From the NCBI GenBank assembly GCA_016235865.1, contig JACRIK010000003.1, positions 124,001 through 188,000 on the forward strand: DNA of 64,000 nucleotides, in the 5' to 3' direction. A program made the translations under genes and the position numbers. The notes beneath the pieces were generated by a model that was not told where the DNA came from, did no database searches, and saw only the letters and a program-made list of their open reading frames with translations. Shown piece after piece: positions 1 to 8,877 of this stretch. This stretch comes from Planctomycetota bacterium (lineage in GTDB: Bacteria; Planctomycetota; MHYJ01; JACQXL01). Within the stretch, counting starts at the first letter, position 1, and the number at the start of each line of letters is the position of its first letter.

Positions 1-2
1 GG

Positions 3-701
3 GTCTTATCGCGCTTCCTGGACGCCATGACCGCCCGGGTCTATTCCCATAACGATGTCCTGGACCTGGCCAAATACGGCACCATCCCGGTCATCAACGC
101 CCTGTCCGACTACGAACACCCCTGCCAGGCGCTGGCTGATGTCCTGACCATACTGGAACACCGCAGTGACCGCGACGGCGGACGCCGCAGTGGCCGCGGA
201 AGCGAACATAAGACATCATTACAAGGCCTGAAAATCACCTACATCGGTGACGGCAACAATGTCGCCCATTCGCTGGTCCTGGCCGTGGTGCAATTAGGCG
301 GCTATATCGAGGTAGCCACGCCCAAGGGTTACGAGATGCAGGATACGCTCATCAATCTGGCGCACCACGTCTCAGCCAAGACCGGCGGCAAACTGGTCAT
401 CTCCAAAAACGCCCAGGATACGGCGGACCAGGCTGATGTGATATATGCCGATGTCTGGACCAGCATGGGCCAGGAAGAGGAGCACAAAAAGCGCCTGGCC
501 GATTTCCAGGGCTTCCAGATTAATTCCGAACTGCTGGCCCGGGCCAAAAAGGACTGCATCGTCATGCACTGCCTGCCGGCCCATCGGGGCGAGGAAATCA
601 CGGACGAGGTGGTGGACGGCAAGAACTCGGTGGTCTGGGACCAGGCCGAGAACCGGCTCCACGCCCAAAAAGCGCTGTTGTATCTGGTGCTGGGCAAATA
701 A
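3..701 (+). CDS. argF: Ornithine carbamoyltransferase, 5' end outside window
   Basis: Transfers the carbamoyl group of carbamoyl phosphate to ornithine to give citrulline in arginine synthesis (cytoplasm). The reading frame is already open at base 3, so the carbamoyl-phosphate-binding N-terminal half lies upstream of the window; the internal ATG at 27 is not the start. Visible family signatures are HPCQALAD (substrate-binding H-P-x-Q), DVWTSMGQEEE (ornithine loop, D-x-W-x-S-M-G) and MHCLPAHRGEE (catalytic HCLP). About 20 residues between ILEH and LQGLKITYIGDG have no counterpart in usual OTCases. They are encoded by a palindromic element also found elsewhere in the window (see 167-213). The insert lies in a surface loop just before the ornithine domain and keeps the frame, so the enzyme is probably functional. 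Confidence 0.93.
   Translation, partial: VLSRFLDAMTARVYSHNDVLDLAKYGTIPVINALSDYEHPCQALADVLTILEHRSDRDGGRRSGRGSEHKTSLQGLKITYIGDGNNVAHSLVLAVVQLGGYIEVATPKGYEMQDTLINLAHHVSAKTGGKLVISKNAQDTADQADVIYADVWTSMGQEEEHKKRLADFQGFQINSELLARAKKDCIVMHCLPAHRGEEITDEVVDGKNSVVWDQAENRLHAQKALLYLVLGK
167..213 (+). repeat. In-frame palindromic element (GCAGTGACCGCG family) in argF
   Basis: Starts with AACACCGCAGTGACCGCGA and ends with GGAAGCGAACATAAG. Near-identical 5' halves occur in rph (18251-18301, other strand) and in intergenic DNA at 20468-20506, 37045-37073, 57001-57030 (other strand) and 60064-60119. Here it is translated as about 20 charged residues rich in Arg, Ser and Gly. Confidence 0.75.
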
Positions 702-746
702 CAGGATAGCCACAGAGACACAGAGAGCACGGAGAAAACAGGATTT

Positions 747-1070
747 ATGGACTCTGTTACTAAATCTAAAATAATCATTGCAGGTATTGTTTGGGTTTTA
801 GCCATAATCACCTGGTGGTATGCCATAAAGAAAATACCCTTTAGATTCCTGATACAGGATACAGCAATTGGCTTGGGTGTAATAATAGGCCTATTTGTTA
901 TGCTCGAGATTGTTTCACGCAAATACAAGTTAGGTGGCATAGAAATAATTAGTGAATGGCCGTCAATGTGGATCGGCTTTGTGTTATTTATATTAGCAGG
1001 CGGAGCTATTATAAGATATCGAAATTTCATTAGAACAAAAGAAACTATAAATACGGAAGAAAAGAAGTAA
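747..1070 (+). CDS. Small membrane protein, function unknown
   Basis: A 107-residue protein with three predicted membrane segments (about residues 8-27, 36-56 and 72-92), separated by short loops and ending in a charged tail. I recognise no family. Base composition is more AT-rich than argF or the downstream oxidoreductase. The upstream 45 bases contain a dispersed repeat (CACAGAGACACAGAGAGCACGGAG) and only a weak Shine-Dalgarno (ACAGGA). It is likely a real orphan gene because it is uniformly hydrophobic with aromatic and charged residues at membrane borders, but it could be a fast-evolving or decaying gene. Confidence 0.5.
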   Translation: MDSVTKSKIIIAGIVWVLAIITWWYAIKKIPFRFLIQDTAIGLGVIIGLFVMLEIVSRKYKLGGIEIISEWPSMWIGFVLFILAGGAIIRYRNFIRTKETINTEEKK

Positions 1071-1130
1071 TTCTTTGTGACCTTTGTGTCGGAGTTTACA
1101 CTGAGCGCAGCGAATGTGTGGTGAATAATT

Positions 1131-1383
1131 ATGTTGCTATTTGAACTAAGCTCGGCACTGCCGAGCGTGACCACGAGCACCTGCGGAGCGGAGTGAATCT
1201 AAGCGTTTATGTTATTATTTGAACCCCGTAAAGTCGGCCAATTAGAAGCCAAGCCCTGTCCCGATATATATCGGGACTGGTCGGGAGCACCCACTGGAGC
1301 GCACCGGGAGACACCGAAGCGAAGTAAAATAAACATTTATGTTACTCTTTGAACCCAGACGTGTTGGTAATCTTGAAACCAAG
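1131..1383 (+). repeat. Two decayed copies of the oxidoreductase 5' end, then the real one
   Basis: Three in-line versions of the start of the next gene. Copy 1 at 1131-1146 encodes MLLFE and breaks into a palindromic element (1147-1200). Copy 2 at 1209-1253 encodes MLLFEPRKVGQLEAK and breaks into another element containing the hairpin GTCCCGATATATATCGGGAC. Copy 3 at 1339-1383 is the true gene start, MLLFEPRRVGNLETK. Copies 2 and 3 differ mostly at synonymous or conservative positions, so both evolved as coding sequence. The stretch 1071-1338 otherwise holds only dispersed repeats. Confidence 0.7.
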
Positions 1384-2451
1384 AACCGCCTGATGCGTTC
1401 GGCCACGGCCGAGCGGCTGGTGGACAAGTCAGGCGGCATAACAGACGGCCTAATCGCCTGCTACAAGCGCCTGGCTGAATCAGAGGTCGGCACCATCATC
1501 ACCGGCTACACCTCGATTCATCCCCGGGGCCGGTCCGGCTGGCAGATGATGTCCATAGACCACGACGACTTTATCAAAGGCCTGCAACGGCTCACCAAGA
1601 CCGTGCACGAATACGAGGCGCGCATCCTGGTCCAGCTCTGCCACAGCGGCCGCTATGCGCCTTCCATATTAATCAACGCCCGTCCGCTGGCCGTCTCGGT
1701 CAGCCCGGAGGATATGAAAGGCGACCTACCGCCATCGGAAGCCACGGACAAGGAAATCGAAGAGGTGATTAATGCCTTTGCCCAAAGCGCCTATCGGGCC
1801 CGGGAGGCCGGGTTTGACGGCGTCCAGATTCACGGAGCCCACGGTTATCTGGTCTCCCAGTTCCTGTCACCGGCTATGAACAAACGGACCGACCAATGGG
1901 GTGGAAATGTTGAAAATAGAGCCCGGTTCCTGAAAGAGGTCATCCAGCGCATCCGTCAAAAGGTCGGGACTGACTATCCAATCTGGCTAAAATTAAACTG
2001 TGAAGACTTCATTCCCAACGGCCTGACACTGGCTGACTCCATATCTACAATCCAAAATCTAAAATCCAACAATGCCCTACCCGATGCTATTGAAATCAGC
2101 GGCGGGTGCACCTTTCCCGAGGTCATCCGCAAGGATATCCTCTCGCCTGAAAAAGAGGCATACTTCTTACCTCAGGCCAAGCAATTCCGCAAGGAGTTTC
2201 CTAATCTACCGCTGATATTGGTCGGCGGCCTGCGCACCCGGGGCGTGATGGAAAAGGTATTGGGCGAGGAAAAGATGGATTTAGTATCAATGAGCCGACC
2301 GTTCATAAGGAATCCGGGATTCGCCCTGGAACTCAAAAAAGGCGGTAAACAATCCGATTGCATCTCCTGTAACCTGTGTCTGGGCGCCAAAAAAGAGCCG
2401 GTCCGATGCCGGGCCACGGACGAGGCCATTGCTAAGGTGTTGGGAAAATAG
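1339..2451 (+). CDS. NADH:flavin oxidoreductase, old yellow enzyme family
   Basis: A 370-residue FMN-dependent TIM-barrel ene-reductase, cytoplasmic, probably reducing an unsaturated carbonyl or enoate; the substrate cannot be read from sequence. Evidence: N-terminal LFEPRRVGNLETKNRLMRSATAE (FMN-binding strand 1), the catalytic His pair in HGAHGYLVSQFLSP, TDQWGGNVENRARF, and the phosphate-binding VGGLRTRG. Near the C terminus CISCNLCL gives a cysteine cluster like the Fe-S motif of 2,4-dienoyl-CoA reductase relatives, but the protein ends there without the FAD/NAD half. The stretch STIQNLKSNNALP (about 2040-2080) comes from an AATCTAAAATCC-type simple repeat. No Shine-Dalgarno is visible before ATG 1339; the gene start is preceded by two decayed copies of itself. 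Confidence 0.9.
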   Translation: MLLFEPRRVGNLETKNRLMRSATAERLVDKSGGITDGLIACYKRLAESEVGTIITGYTSIHPRGRSGWQMMSIDHDDFIKGLQRLTKTVHEYEARILVQLCHSGRYAPSILINARPLAVSVSPEDMKGDLPPSEATDKEIEEVINAFAQSAYRAREAGFDGVQIHGAHGYLVSQFLSPAMNKRTDQWGGNVENRARFLKEVIQRIRQKVGTDYPIWLKLNCEDFIPNGLTLADSISTIQNLKSNNALPDAIEISGGCTFPEVIRKDILSPEKEAYFLPQAKQFRKEFPNLPLILVGGLRTRGVMEKVLGEEKMDLVSMSRPFIRNPGFALELKKGGKQSDCISCNLCLGAKKEPVRCRATDEAIAKVLGK

Positions 2452-2578
2452 CATAGAGCAATTTCACTAAAACTATTAATACCTCTCGATGCATTGTATA
2501 TAACCGAAAATCAAAAACGGACAAAAAATAGAATTTTGTGTAAAAACCCCGGCCTGAATGGACTAAGATTATATTACC

Positions 2579-2842
2579 TCAAAACTGATGTTATGTTAGT
2601 TCAAAGCTGATGTTATGTTAGTTCAAAACTAACATTATGTTAGTTCAAAGCTAATGTTATGTTAGTTCACAACTAATGTTATGTTAGCTCAAAGCTAATG
2701 TTATGTTAGTTCAAAGCTAATATTATGTTAGCTCAAAACTAATGTTATGTTAGTTCAAAACTGATATTATGTTATCTCAAAGCTAATGTTATGTTAGCTC
2801 AAAACTGATATTATGTTAGCTCAAAACTAACATAATATTATC
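2579..2842 (+). repeat. Tandem array, twelve 22-bp units, intergenic
   Basis: Twelve contiguous units of exactly 22 bp, each starting TCAAA(A/G)CT and ending TTATGTTAG(T/C). One more eroded unit may precede it. Units differ at a few fixed positions (A/G, T/C). The join between units is close to palindromic (AACTAACAT with ATGTTAGTT), so each unit boundary can form a hairpin on either strand. There are no spacers, so it is not a CRISPR array. Period 22 is not a multiple of three and stops occur in all frames, so it is not coding. Confidence 0.95.
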
Positions 2843-2854
2843 CCAAAAGCCAGG

Positions 2855-2908
2855 CCGGGTATACCGGGGGGAGGGGGTGGGTATACCCGGGGTACCCCCC
2901 CCTCCCAG
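2855..2908. other. GC-rich inverted repeat downstream of the array
   Basis: A perfect 11-bp inverted repeat, CCGGGTATACC (2855-2865) and GGTATACCCGG (2880-2890), flanks a run of G (GGGGGGAGGGGG), followed by a C run (CCCCCCCTCCC) that can pair with that G run. It lies between two genes that end toward each other (oxidoreductase and comEC), so a terminator or barrier role is possible, but there is no U tail. The remaining bases 2909-3005 show nothing recognisable. Confidence 0.6.
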
Positions 2909-3005
2909 TTAATTTATGCTAAAAATAAGATAACTGCAGTAAAATCAATAGGTAATGTCAAAATTAATCATCTGCAATATGAAGCACTAATGGCACACCT
3001 GCCAT

Positions 3006-5615
3006 TCAGCGCAGATTTATGGTCACAGCCCCGTCTTTATCGCCCCTCTGACGGGACTCCCTTTGGTCGCTGGAATGAATGATGATGTCCCTGGCCCGGC
3101 AGATGTCCAGGATACCCTCGTCAATCTCGTCCCCGTCCGTATTTATGACTATCTCTGACGGATTGGCCCGGGTTATCAGCTCCTCCAGGTAACTCCGTCC
3201 GGTCTTGTCCGGCTTGATGGCAAATCCGTGATGCGGTATCTGGAGTATGTCCGCGCTCAGGTCATTGTTGCTATCGAACAACGCCTTAAGCCCTTCAGCC
3301 TGGATGTCGCCGCACAAGAGTACGGTCTTGTTGCCATAGTGGATTTTAATCACCAGCGAGAGGTCGTTTTCGTTCTCTGAAATCTTTTCGCCGGGCGGAC
3401 CCAGGACCTCGGCAATCACATCTAAATCAAGATTCACTACATCCCCCTGACTGATAGCCGATACCCTAATACCATAATGGCCGAATAACTGCATGGCCAG
3501 TTTACCCCAGTAAGTTCTACTAAAATGCGGACTGACCATGACCTCTTTGATTGGGAATTTTTCCAGGATGCTCTGGACTCCGTTGATATGGTCCAGATGC
3601 GCGTGAGACAGAATCAGGGTGTCTATCCTGGTGATGCCCTTGTTCCACAGGAAGGGTGATACCACCTGCTCGCCCACATCGCGCGAGCCAAAGGTGCCGC
3701 AGTCATAAAGGATGGTCTTGCCATTCGGCGTCCGGAGCACGAAACTGGCGCCCTGCCGGACATCCAGCATAGTCAGGGTCAGCCCATCCTGCTGGCGCGG
3801 CATCCCAACGCTAAATGCCCAGATAAGAAACCAACCGAGCATAATTATTAATGCGCCACCCCAAATAAGATTCCCCCTCACCCTTCCCTCTCCCCTAAGG
3901 GGAGAGGATAGGTGAGAGGTGCCTTTTCCTGAGGCTACTTCGTCTGACGCCGTTGACGCCATTCTCGTAATGACACTTTGAGAGAATAGTGAATACAACC
4001 GGCCCCTAACCAGCCACAACAAGAACAGTCCGTAAAACACCCAGACAAACGCCTGCGGGATATCCGGCAGATAGAAATAGGCAAAAGGAATCCGACTGAA
4101 TAGGTCCACCACCCAGATCATGGCCCGGGTCAGGAACGCCACCAGCGGAACAAACCAGGAATATATACCCAGCCCAGCCAGCGGCATATTTATGAATCCG
4201 AACAGCATTATCAGGAATACCAGCGGTGACAGCACGATATTGGCCAGGATGGACACCGGCGTAATCAGATGGAAATACATCAGCACCAGCGGGAACACGC
4301 CCAGCGTGGCGGCACAAGAAACCGCCACGGCGTTAACCAAATATTTCTTAAGGATAATACCCAGCCGTTCCGGCAAGGTCAGCGGAATAAATGCCGGGAT
4401 GTCTGTTCCGATGGTTTTATATCTCATCAGCGCCAGTATGGGCGTAGTGAAACTGACAATAGAAATGACCGAGAGGAATGAGAGTTGGAAGCCCCCGCTG
4501 AATACCTCATTGGGATTATAGGCCGTGATAATCAACCCGGCCAGGGCTATGGAATTCAAGGGATTGGACTTGCGGATGAATATCTCCGAGCCGAAGTAAA
4601 CCGCTATCATCACCAAAGACCGGGTCACCGGCGTGGACAGCCCGGTTAAGACCGCATACAGTCCGGCGCTGATAATCAATAGAATGGCCCGGTTCCGTCC
4701 GGTCACGCCCAACCCGCCCAGGAGCAGGAACAGGAATCCGGCCACCATGGCCAGGTGCAGGCCGCTAACCGAGAGGATATGAATCGTGCCGGTGCGCATA
4801 AAATCAGTTTCGATGGTGTCCGGCACGGCCGGCCGTTCGCCCAGAATCAGGGCTTTTAAAAGCGACGCCTGCTCTTCATTAAAATATTCATCGGTCTTGT
4901 CAGCCAGGAAATTCCGGAACCGCTGTAACCCGCCCCAAAACCAATTGCCCTGCCCGGTTGCCAGGAGCGTGATATTGTTCGGGCTTTTTATGCGCAGGGT
5001 TTTATAGATGCCCTGGCGCTTGAGGAATTGTCCGTAATCAAATTCACCCGGATTGGTCGGGTTGCGCGGAGAGTAGATTTTACCCAACATTCGCAGACGA
5101 TTACCATATTTGACCTGCGGCAACTGTTCTCTCTTATCCAAACCGTAGAAACTCACCCGGACCAGACCTGACACAATATCACTCTGCCCGGACCAGGATA
5201 TAGCTTCGGACTGGATAGTGAAACTGCCGGACAGCTCGGACTTACCGCCTGACAGGAATTCGTTCTTGGGCTGGTAATAAAACGGCTCGTCCGTGACCAC
5301 ACCTTCCAGATAGATTGGTACATCATCGTGCGGGAAATTGGTAATATGGTTTGCCGGAATTTGATTAGCAACCAGCAGCCGGACCGCGCCGGTCAGAAAA
5401 CACAATCCAATCAGCAGGATATCCGAAATAACTGAATGACGCAGGGATTTTATAATCAGCGTAATTATAAAGAACAGGGCGATGATTATAAATATAGGTA
5501 TGACACACCCCTCGCCCCTCTTGATAGAGGGGAATATATAATCAAACACCACAATGCCGCTGATAAAAGCCAGGGCAATCGGGAACAAAGGACGGGGCGT
5601 ATCGGTGTTCGTCAT
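3006..5615 (-). CDS. comEC: ComEC/Rec2 DNA-uptake channel with metallo-beta-lactamase domain
   Basis: Inner-membrane channel that carries single-stranded DNA into the cell during natural transformation. The 869-residue protein is full length for the three-domain form: N-terminal membrane segments with the DUF4131/OB region (about residues 1-220), the Competence multi-spanning domain (about 240-530, with ILSVSGLHLAM) and a C-terminal MBL domain (about 610-869) with the metal motif SHAHLDH, CGTFGSRDVG and IPHHG. Two dispersed palindromic elements lie in frame: PSIKRGEGCVIP in the first periplasmic loop (5503-5532) and SHLSSPLRGEGRVRG just before the MBL domain (3877-3917). A comEA-like gene at 50936 could be its DNA-receptor partner. 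No good Shine-Dalgarno before the ATG. Confidence 0.93.
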   Translation of the reverse strand: MTNTDTPRPLFPIALAFISGIVVFDYIFPSIKRGEGCVIPIFIIIALFFIITLIIKSLRHSVISDILLIGLCFLTGAVRLLVANQIPANHITNFPHDDVPIYLEGVVTDEPFYYQPKNEFLSGGKSELSGSFTIQSEAISWSGQSDIVSGLVRVSFYGLDKREQLPQVKYGNRLRMLGKIYSPRNPTNPGEFDYGQFLKRQGIYKTLRIKSPNNITLLATGQGNWFWGGLQRFRNFLADKTDEYFNEEQASLLKALILGERPAVPDTIETDFMRTGTIHILSVSGLHLAMVAGFLFLLLGGLGVTGRNRAILLIISAGLYAVLTGLSTPVTRSLVMIAVYFGSEIFIRKSNPLNSIALAGLIITAYNPNEVFSGGFQLSFLSVISIVSFTTPILALMRYKTIGTDIPAFIPLTLPERLGIILKKYLVNAVAVSCAATLGVFPLVLMYFHLITPVSILANIVLSPLVFLIMLFGFINMPLAGLGIYSWFVPLVAFLTRAMIWVVDLFSRIPFAYFYLPDIPQAFVWVFYGLFLLWLVRGRLYSLFSQSVITRMASTASDEVASGKGTSHLSSPLRGEGRVRGNLIWGGALIIMLGWFLIWAFSVGMPRQQDGLTLTMLDVRQGASFVLRTPNGKTILYDCGTFGSRDVGEQVVSPFLWNKGITRIDTLILSHAHLDHINGVQSILEKFPIKEVMVSPHFSRTYWGKLAMQLFGHYGIRVSAISQGDVVNLDLDVIAEVLGPPGEKISENENDLSLVIKIHYGNKTVLLCGDIQAEGLKALFDSNNDLSADILQIPHHGFAIKPDKTGRSYLEELITRANPSEIVINTDGDEIDEGILDICRARDIIIHSSDQRESRQRGDKDGAVTINLR
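3877..3917. repeat. Palindromic element inside comEC
   Basis: CCTCACC...CTCCCC TAA GGGGAG...GGTGAGAG hairpin, translated in frame in the linker before the MBL domain. The same element in opposite orientation lies between trpB and trpA (44026-44072), which shows it is a mobile or dispersed unit and not part of the ancestral comEC. Confidence 0.8.
5503..5532. repeat. CCCCTCTTGATAGAGGGG palindrome inside comEC
   Basis: Same core hairpin as intergenic copies at 24732-24754 (CCCCTCTTGATAGAGGGG), 23925-23942, 34270-34290 and 37013-37034. Translated in frame as part of PSIKRGEGCVIP, in a loop after the first hydrophobic segment of ComEC. Confidence 0.8.
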
Positions 5616-5649
5616 CTGATTTATTTTATCGGGCTTTACACTCTACTGG

Positions 5650-7818
5650 CTATTCGTTGTTTTTATTTGTCGTGTCACTGCGCTGAAGTGTTATTACCTT
5701 GAAAGAGAGGTTCAGATTGCGCACCCTCAATCCTATCGAGGAAATACCTTCGTCCTTGCATTTGCCCTGGTATACCAACATATTATTTACAAATAATTTA
5801 TACTGGGCGTTTTCCCGGACATATTTAGCCGTATTGACCTTCGGATTGGCGTTTGCCAGTTTAATCTCCAGGGTTGTTAATCGGGTTGCATCTTCCGGGA
5901 ATGTGTTAGTTATCAGGGCCAGCCTGGCATCAGACGGCGGACCGATGGTTTTGGCCAATTCAAACTCAAATTTCAGCACGTAGTTATCGGGCGGCTCATC
6001 CTTCCATACCAAAAGAGTGTCAAACCCCTGAACGGGCCGAACGACAATCTGCCCTTTTTCTACGGTCCAGTTTTTTTCTGATTCCGGACCGCCCGGGAAT
6101 TTCCAATCCTTAAGGTTTTTGCCGTTAAACAGCGGCTGGGGCTGGTCATTTTCGGCTTCTTTCCTGGCTTCCGGGATCACGGCCGGTTGAGATTCATCGT
6201 CCGAATAGTCGCCCTGAAAAGTTATCGCGGTAATACAAACCTCCATATTTCGGATGATTATTCCGATAATGGGAATATCCTCCTGTTTAAATCCACACTC
6301 GGTTTTGTCCCCGTTCAAAATCGAGGCCACCTGGCCGTTCTTCACTATAATCTCCGCGGTATTCCGGCCGATGGCCATTCCCCGGCCGTAAAAAGCGAAA
6401 GTCCGCATATTGACATTATCATTCGGTTTTTTCGTATGCATCACCCCTAAGAGGGACTTGTCGATATCGCCCGTAAATTTTTTCAGCTCAAACTCTACTT
6501 TAACCGTAAAGTTTGCCGGGCGTTTCCCGTTCCAGACCATATAAGTATCGTACCCGGGGACCGGACAGGCCATAAGCTTACCGTTTTCCGCTGACCAGCA
6601 TTTTTTATTGCTGTTGTTGCCAAGAAAATCCCAGTTGCTCAAATCCCTGCCGTTGAAAAGATTAATTTTCCGGCTCGACAACCTCTCTCTTTCAATCGCC
6701 AAAATGACATTCTTGTCAATCTTGCCTTTCAGTTCCAGGGCCGGTTTATGGTCCGGGTCAACCTGCAGCACCTTGTCAATCTGCCTGTAAGCAAAACGCT
6801 GCCACTTCTTATTAAGGCAGTCCCGGGCGATTTTTAATGCGCCGGTAACATAATCACTTTTCAGCCCGCTGACCTGTTTGCTGTAGGCGTCTATTTTGTC
6901 CAGATTGGCCAGAGCCTGGAGCAATAATTCGTTCTCCTCTTTGGAGCGGCCGGCTTTTTGCAGACATTTGATGCAGAACCGGTAATTATACTGGGCGTCC
7001 TTATTGTTTTTCAGCTTCTCGTAACAACCTCCCAGATTAAATAACGCCTGGGGAAATCGCCTTTTATAAGATAGCGCTTTATTGAGTTTTTCCGCCGCCT
7101 CATCGTATTTATCCTGCTTCATCAGCGCCAAACCAGATTGATAATAAACATCAGCCATTTCAGCATCCTTTTTGGTTTTATCGTCGTTATCATTGATAGA
7201 CTGCCTGCTTAACTCTTCATTAATCCGATCCAGCTCTTTTGCGGCTTCGGAATCCCGGTCATTGATTTTCAGAACTGTGGAAAATATCTCTTCGGCCAAC
7301 AGGTAATTCTCTTCTTCTGCAGATAAGGCCCCCAACTTCATCAGCTTGAAAATAAAATCAGCGTCCAGCTCGGAAACCTTCTTGTCTAAAGACAGATATT
7401 TTTCCGCCTTGGCCGCCAACTCCTTTTGCAGCCTGGTCAATTCCTCATCAGGGGAATCCTGCCTGTCAATAAGTTCACTGGCTTTCTTGAAATTCTCGCC
7501 GCTTAGCTCTTCTTCTTTAAGCATCTTAAAAATATCGCCCAGCAAGGCATGGGCTTGAACGAAATTTTCGTTATTGGAAATGGCTTTAACGGCAAAATCC
7601 CGGGCTTTTTCGTATTGTTTGTCTTTGAATGCGCCCAACCCGATACTGTAATACTCCTGGGCTAATTCCAGATTCTGCGAATCAGTCCCGCCGCTTTCAT
7701 CGCCCTGCCCGCCTGCCGAATTACCGGATACAATTCCCGCGACGCTTGCCAAAAACAGGAAACACAGCAAGCCAAACAGAACTAATAAAATTAATTTAAG
7801 TTTTTTCGCCCTAATCAT
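5650..7818 (-). CDS. Membrane-anchored TPR protein with two 3-keto-disaccharide hydrolase-like (DUF1080) domains
   Basis: 722 residues. One N-terminal membrane anchor (about residues 8-30), a TPR-rich helical region (about 45-390: LAQEYYSIGLGAFKDKQYEKA, ADVYYQSGLALMKQDKYDEA, FPQALFNLGGCYEKL), then two tandem beta-sandwich domains of the DUF1080/3-keto-disaccharide hydrolase type. Their openings are near-repeats: LFNGRDLSNWDF (about 415) and LFNGKNLKDWKF (about 565), each followed by W-S/T-x-E-x-G-x-(L/I). This domain is frequent in planctomycete secreted proteins. Probably faces the periplasm and binds or processes carbohydrate through a TPR scaffold; the enzymatic role is unproven. Ends 34 bases upstream of comEC. 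Confidence 0.7.
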   Translation of the reverse strand: MIRAKKLKLILLVLFGLLCFLFLASVAGIVSGNSAGGQGDESGGTDSQNLELAQEYYSIGLGAFKDKQYEKARDFAVKAISNNENFVQAHALLGDIFKMLKEEELSGENFKKASELIDRQDSPDEELTRLQKELAAKAEKYLSLDKKVSELDADFIFKLMKLGALSAEEENYLLAEEIFSTVLKINDRDSEAAKELDRINEELSRQSINDNDDKTKKDAEMADVYYQSGLALMKQDKYDEAAEKLNKALSYKRRFPQALFNLGGCYEKLKNNKDAQYNYRFCIKCLQKAGRSKEENELLLQALANLDKIDAYSKQVSGLKSDYVTGALKIARDCLNKKWQRFAYRQIDKVLQVDPDHKPALELKGKIDKNVILAIERERLSSRKINLFNGRDLSNWDFLGNNSNKKCWSAENGKLMACPVPGYDTYMVWNGKRPANFTVKVEFELKKFTGDIDKSLLGVMHTKKPNDNVNMRTFAFYGRGMAIGRNTAEIIVKNGQVASILNGDKTECGFKQEDIPIIGIIIRNMEVCITAITFQGDYSDDESQPAVIPEARKEAENDQPQPLFNGKNLKDWKFPGGPESEKNWTVEKGQIVVRPVQGFDTLLVWKDEPPDNYVLKFEFELAKTIGPPSDARLALITNTFPEDATRLTTLEIKLANANPKVNTAKYVRENAQYKLFVNNMLVYQGKCKDEGISSIGLRVRNLNLSFKVITLQRSDTTNKNNE

Positions 7819-7931
7819 AAAATGTTTCTCGCCGCGCGTTTGTTAAGCATAGTAATAGTCTTCCTGTTTTACTCCGTATTTTATACCAATAAGTCATCAA
7901 ATTTGTCAATTAAAATGGCAGTATGCCAACA

Positions 7932-8828
7932 TCATTTTAATTTAATCAGCTTACTAAATTCCCCGTACATCCTGAGATAGTCATCGGCTGAGAGTTGTTG
8001 GGGTCTGAGGTCCGGACGGATGCCGGAGTCGGCCAATAAATGCCCTATCTGCCCGGGTGTGGCCTTGATTTCCAGATTGCCCAGAGCGTTTTCGATTGCC
8101 CTACCCACTATCTTCCGACGATACGAAAAAATGAGTTTCAGGAACCGCTTTAATGGCCCATAATCCTGTTTCATAAACTTGGCTGTTAATGTCTTTACCG
8201 GGATAATCTCAATGAGCGCCGATTGGACCTCAGGCCGGGGCCAGAATACATCAGGCGGCACTTTCTTGACCATCCGGACTTGGGACAAGTACTGGCTGAG
8301 GATGCTGACCGCGCTGTAGTTGTGCGCCCCGACAGCAGCCATCAGGCGCTGGGCTATCTCCAACTGGACCATTACCAGCATCCGGCTGATGTCCAATCCG
8401 CTTTCCAATAACAGCATGATAATCGGCACGGCGGTCTTGTAAGGCAGGTTGGACACCACCTTGAGACCCTTCGCTTTGCGAACGGCCTTTAATACCTCAG
8501 GGCTCAATCCCACTTCCTTGGGCGCAAGGATATTGGTCCGGATGAATTCGACATTATCCAGCGCGCCGTATAAGTCGCGGGCTATCTGCATCATATCCGC
8601 ATCTATCTCCACGGCCCAGACCTGTTTGGCCTGTTCGGCCAGGAGATGGGTCAGGATGCCCGGGCCGGAGCCGATTTCCAGGACACTGTCATCCTTAGTC
8701 AGCTCCGCGGTCTTGATGATGAAGTTGAGGAAGTTGGTATCGAGCAAGAAGTTCTGGCCTAGGGTCTGGGAGGCGCGGAGATTCCTGGCCCGGAAGAGTT
8801 CTAATAATTCGGATTTATGCAATTCCAT
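7932..8828 (-). CDS. rsmA: 16S rRNA (adenine1518-N6/adenine1519-N6)-dimethyltransferase
   Basis: Dimethylates two adjacent adenines in the 3' hairpin of 16S rRNA using S-adenosylmethionine during small-subunit maturation. Visible: LGQNFLLD at the N terminus, SAM motif I VLEIGSGPGILT, the acidic EIDADM, the catalytic NLPY (VVSNLPYKTAVPI) and WPRPEVQSALI. 298 residues, normal for the family. I use ATG 8828 and not the in-frame GTG at 8840, because the GTG lies within a dispersed CACAGATTACACAG repeat that abuts the gene. No clear Shine-Dalgarno. Confidence 0.95.
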   Translation of the reverse strand: MELHKSELLELFRARNLRASQTLGQNFLLDTNFLNFIIKTAELTKDDSVLEIGSGPGILTHLLAEQAKQVWAVEIDADMMQIARDLYGALDNVEFIRTNILAPKEVGLSPEVLKAVRKAKGLKVVSNLPYKTAVPIIMLLLESGLDISRMLVMVQLEIAQRLMAAVGAHNYSAVSILSQYLSQVRMVKKVPPDVFWPRPEVQSALIEIIPVKTLTAKFMKQDYGPLKRFLKLIFSYRRKIVGRAIENALGNLEIKATPGQIGHLLADSGIRPDLRPQQLSADDYLRMYGEFSKLIKLK

Positions 8829-8877
8829 AAATGCAACCACAGATTACACAGATTTCACAGATAAATACATTTTCACC

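Noticed and set aside
329-1180. 283-residue minus-strand reading frame
   Set aside because: Antisense of argF and of the small membrane gene; no conserved motif.
2579-2842. CRISPR array
   Set aside because: Units are contiguous 22-bp repeats without unique spacers, and no cas gene is nearby. The same holds for 35314-35660.
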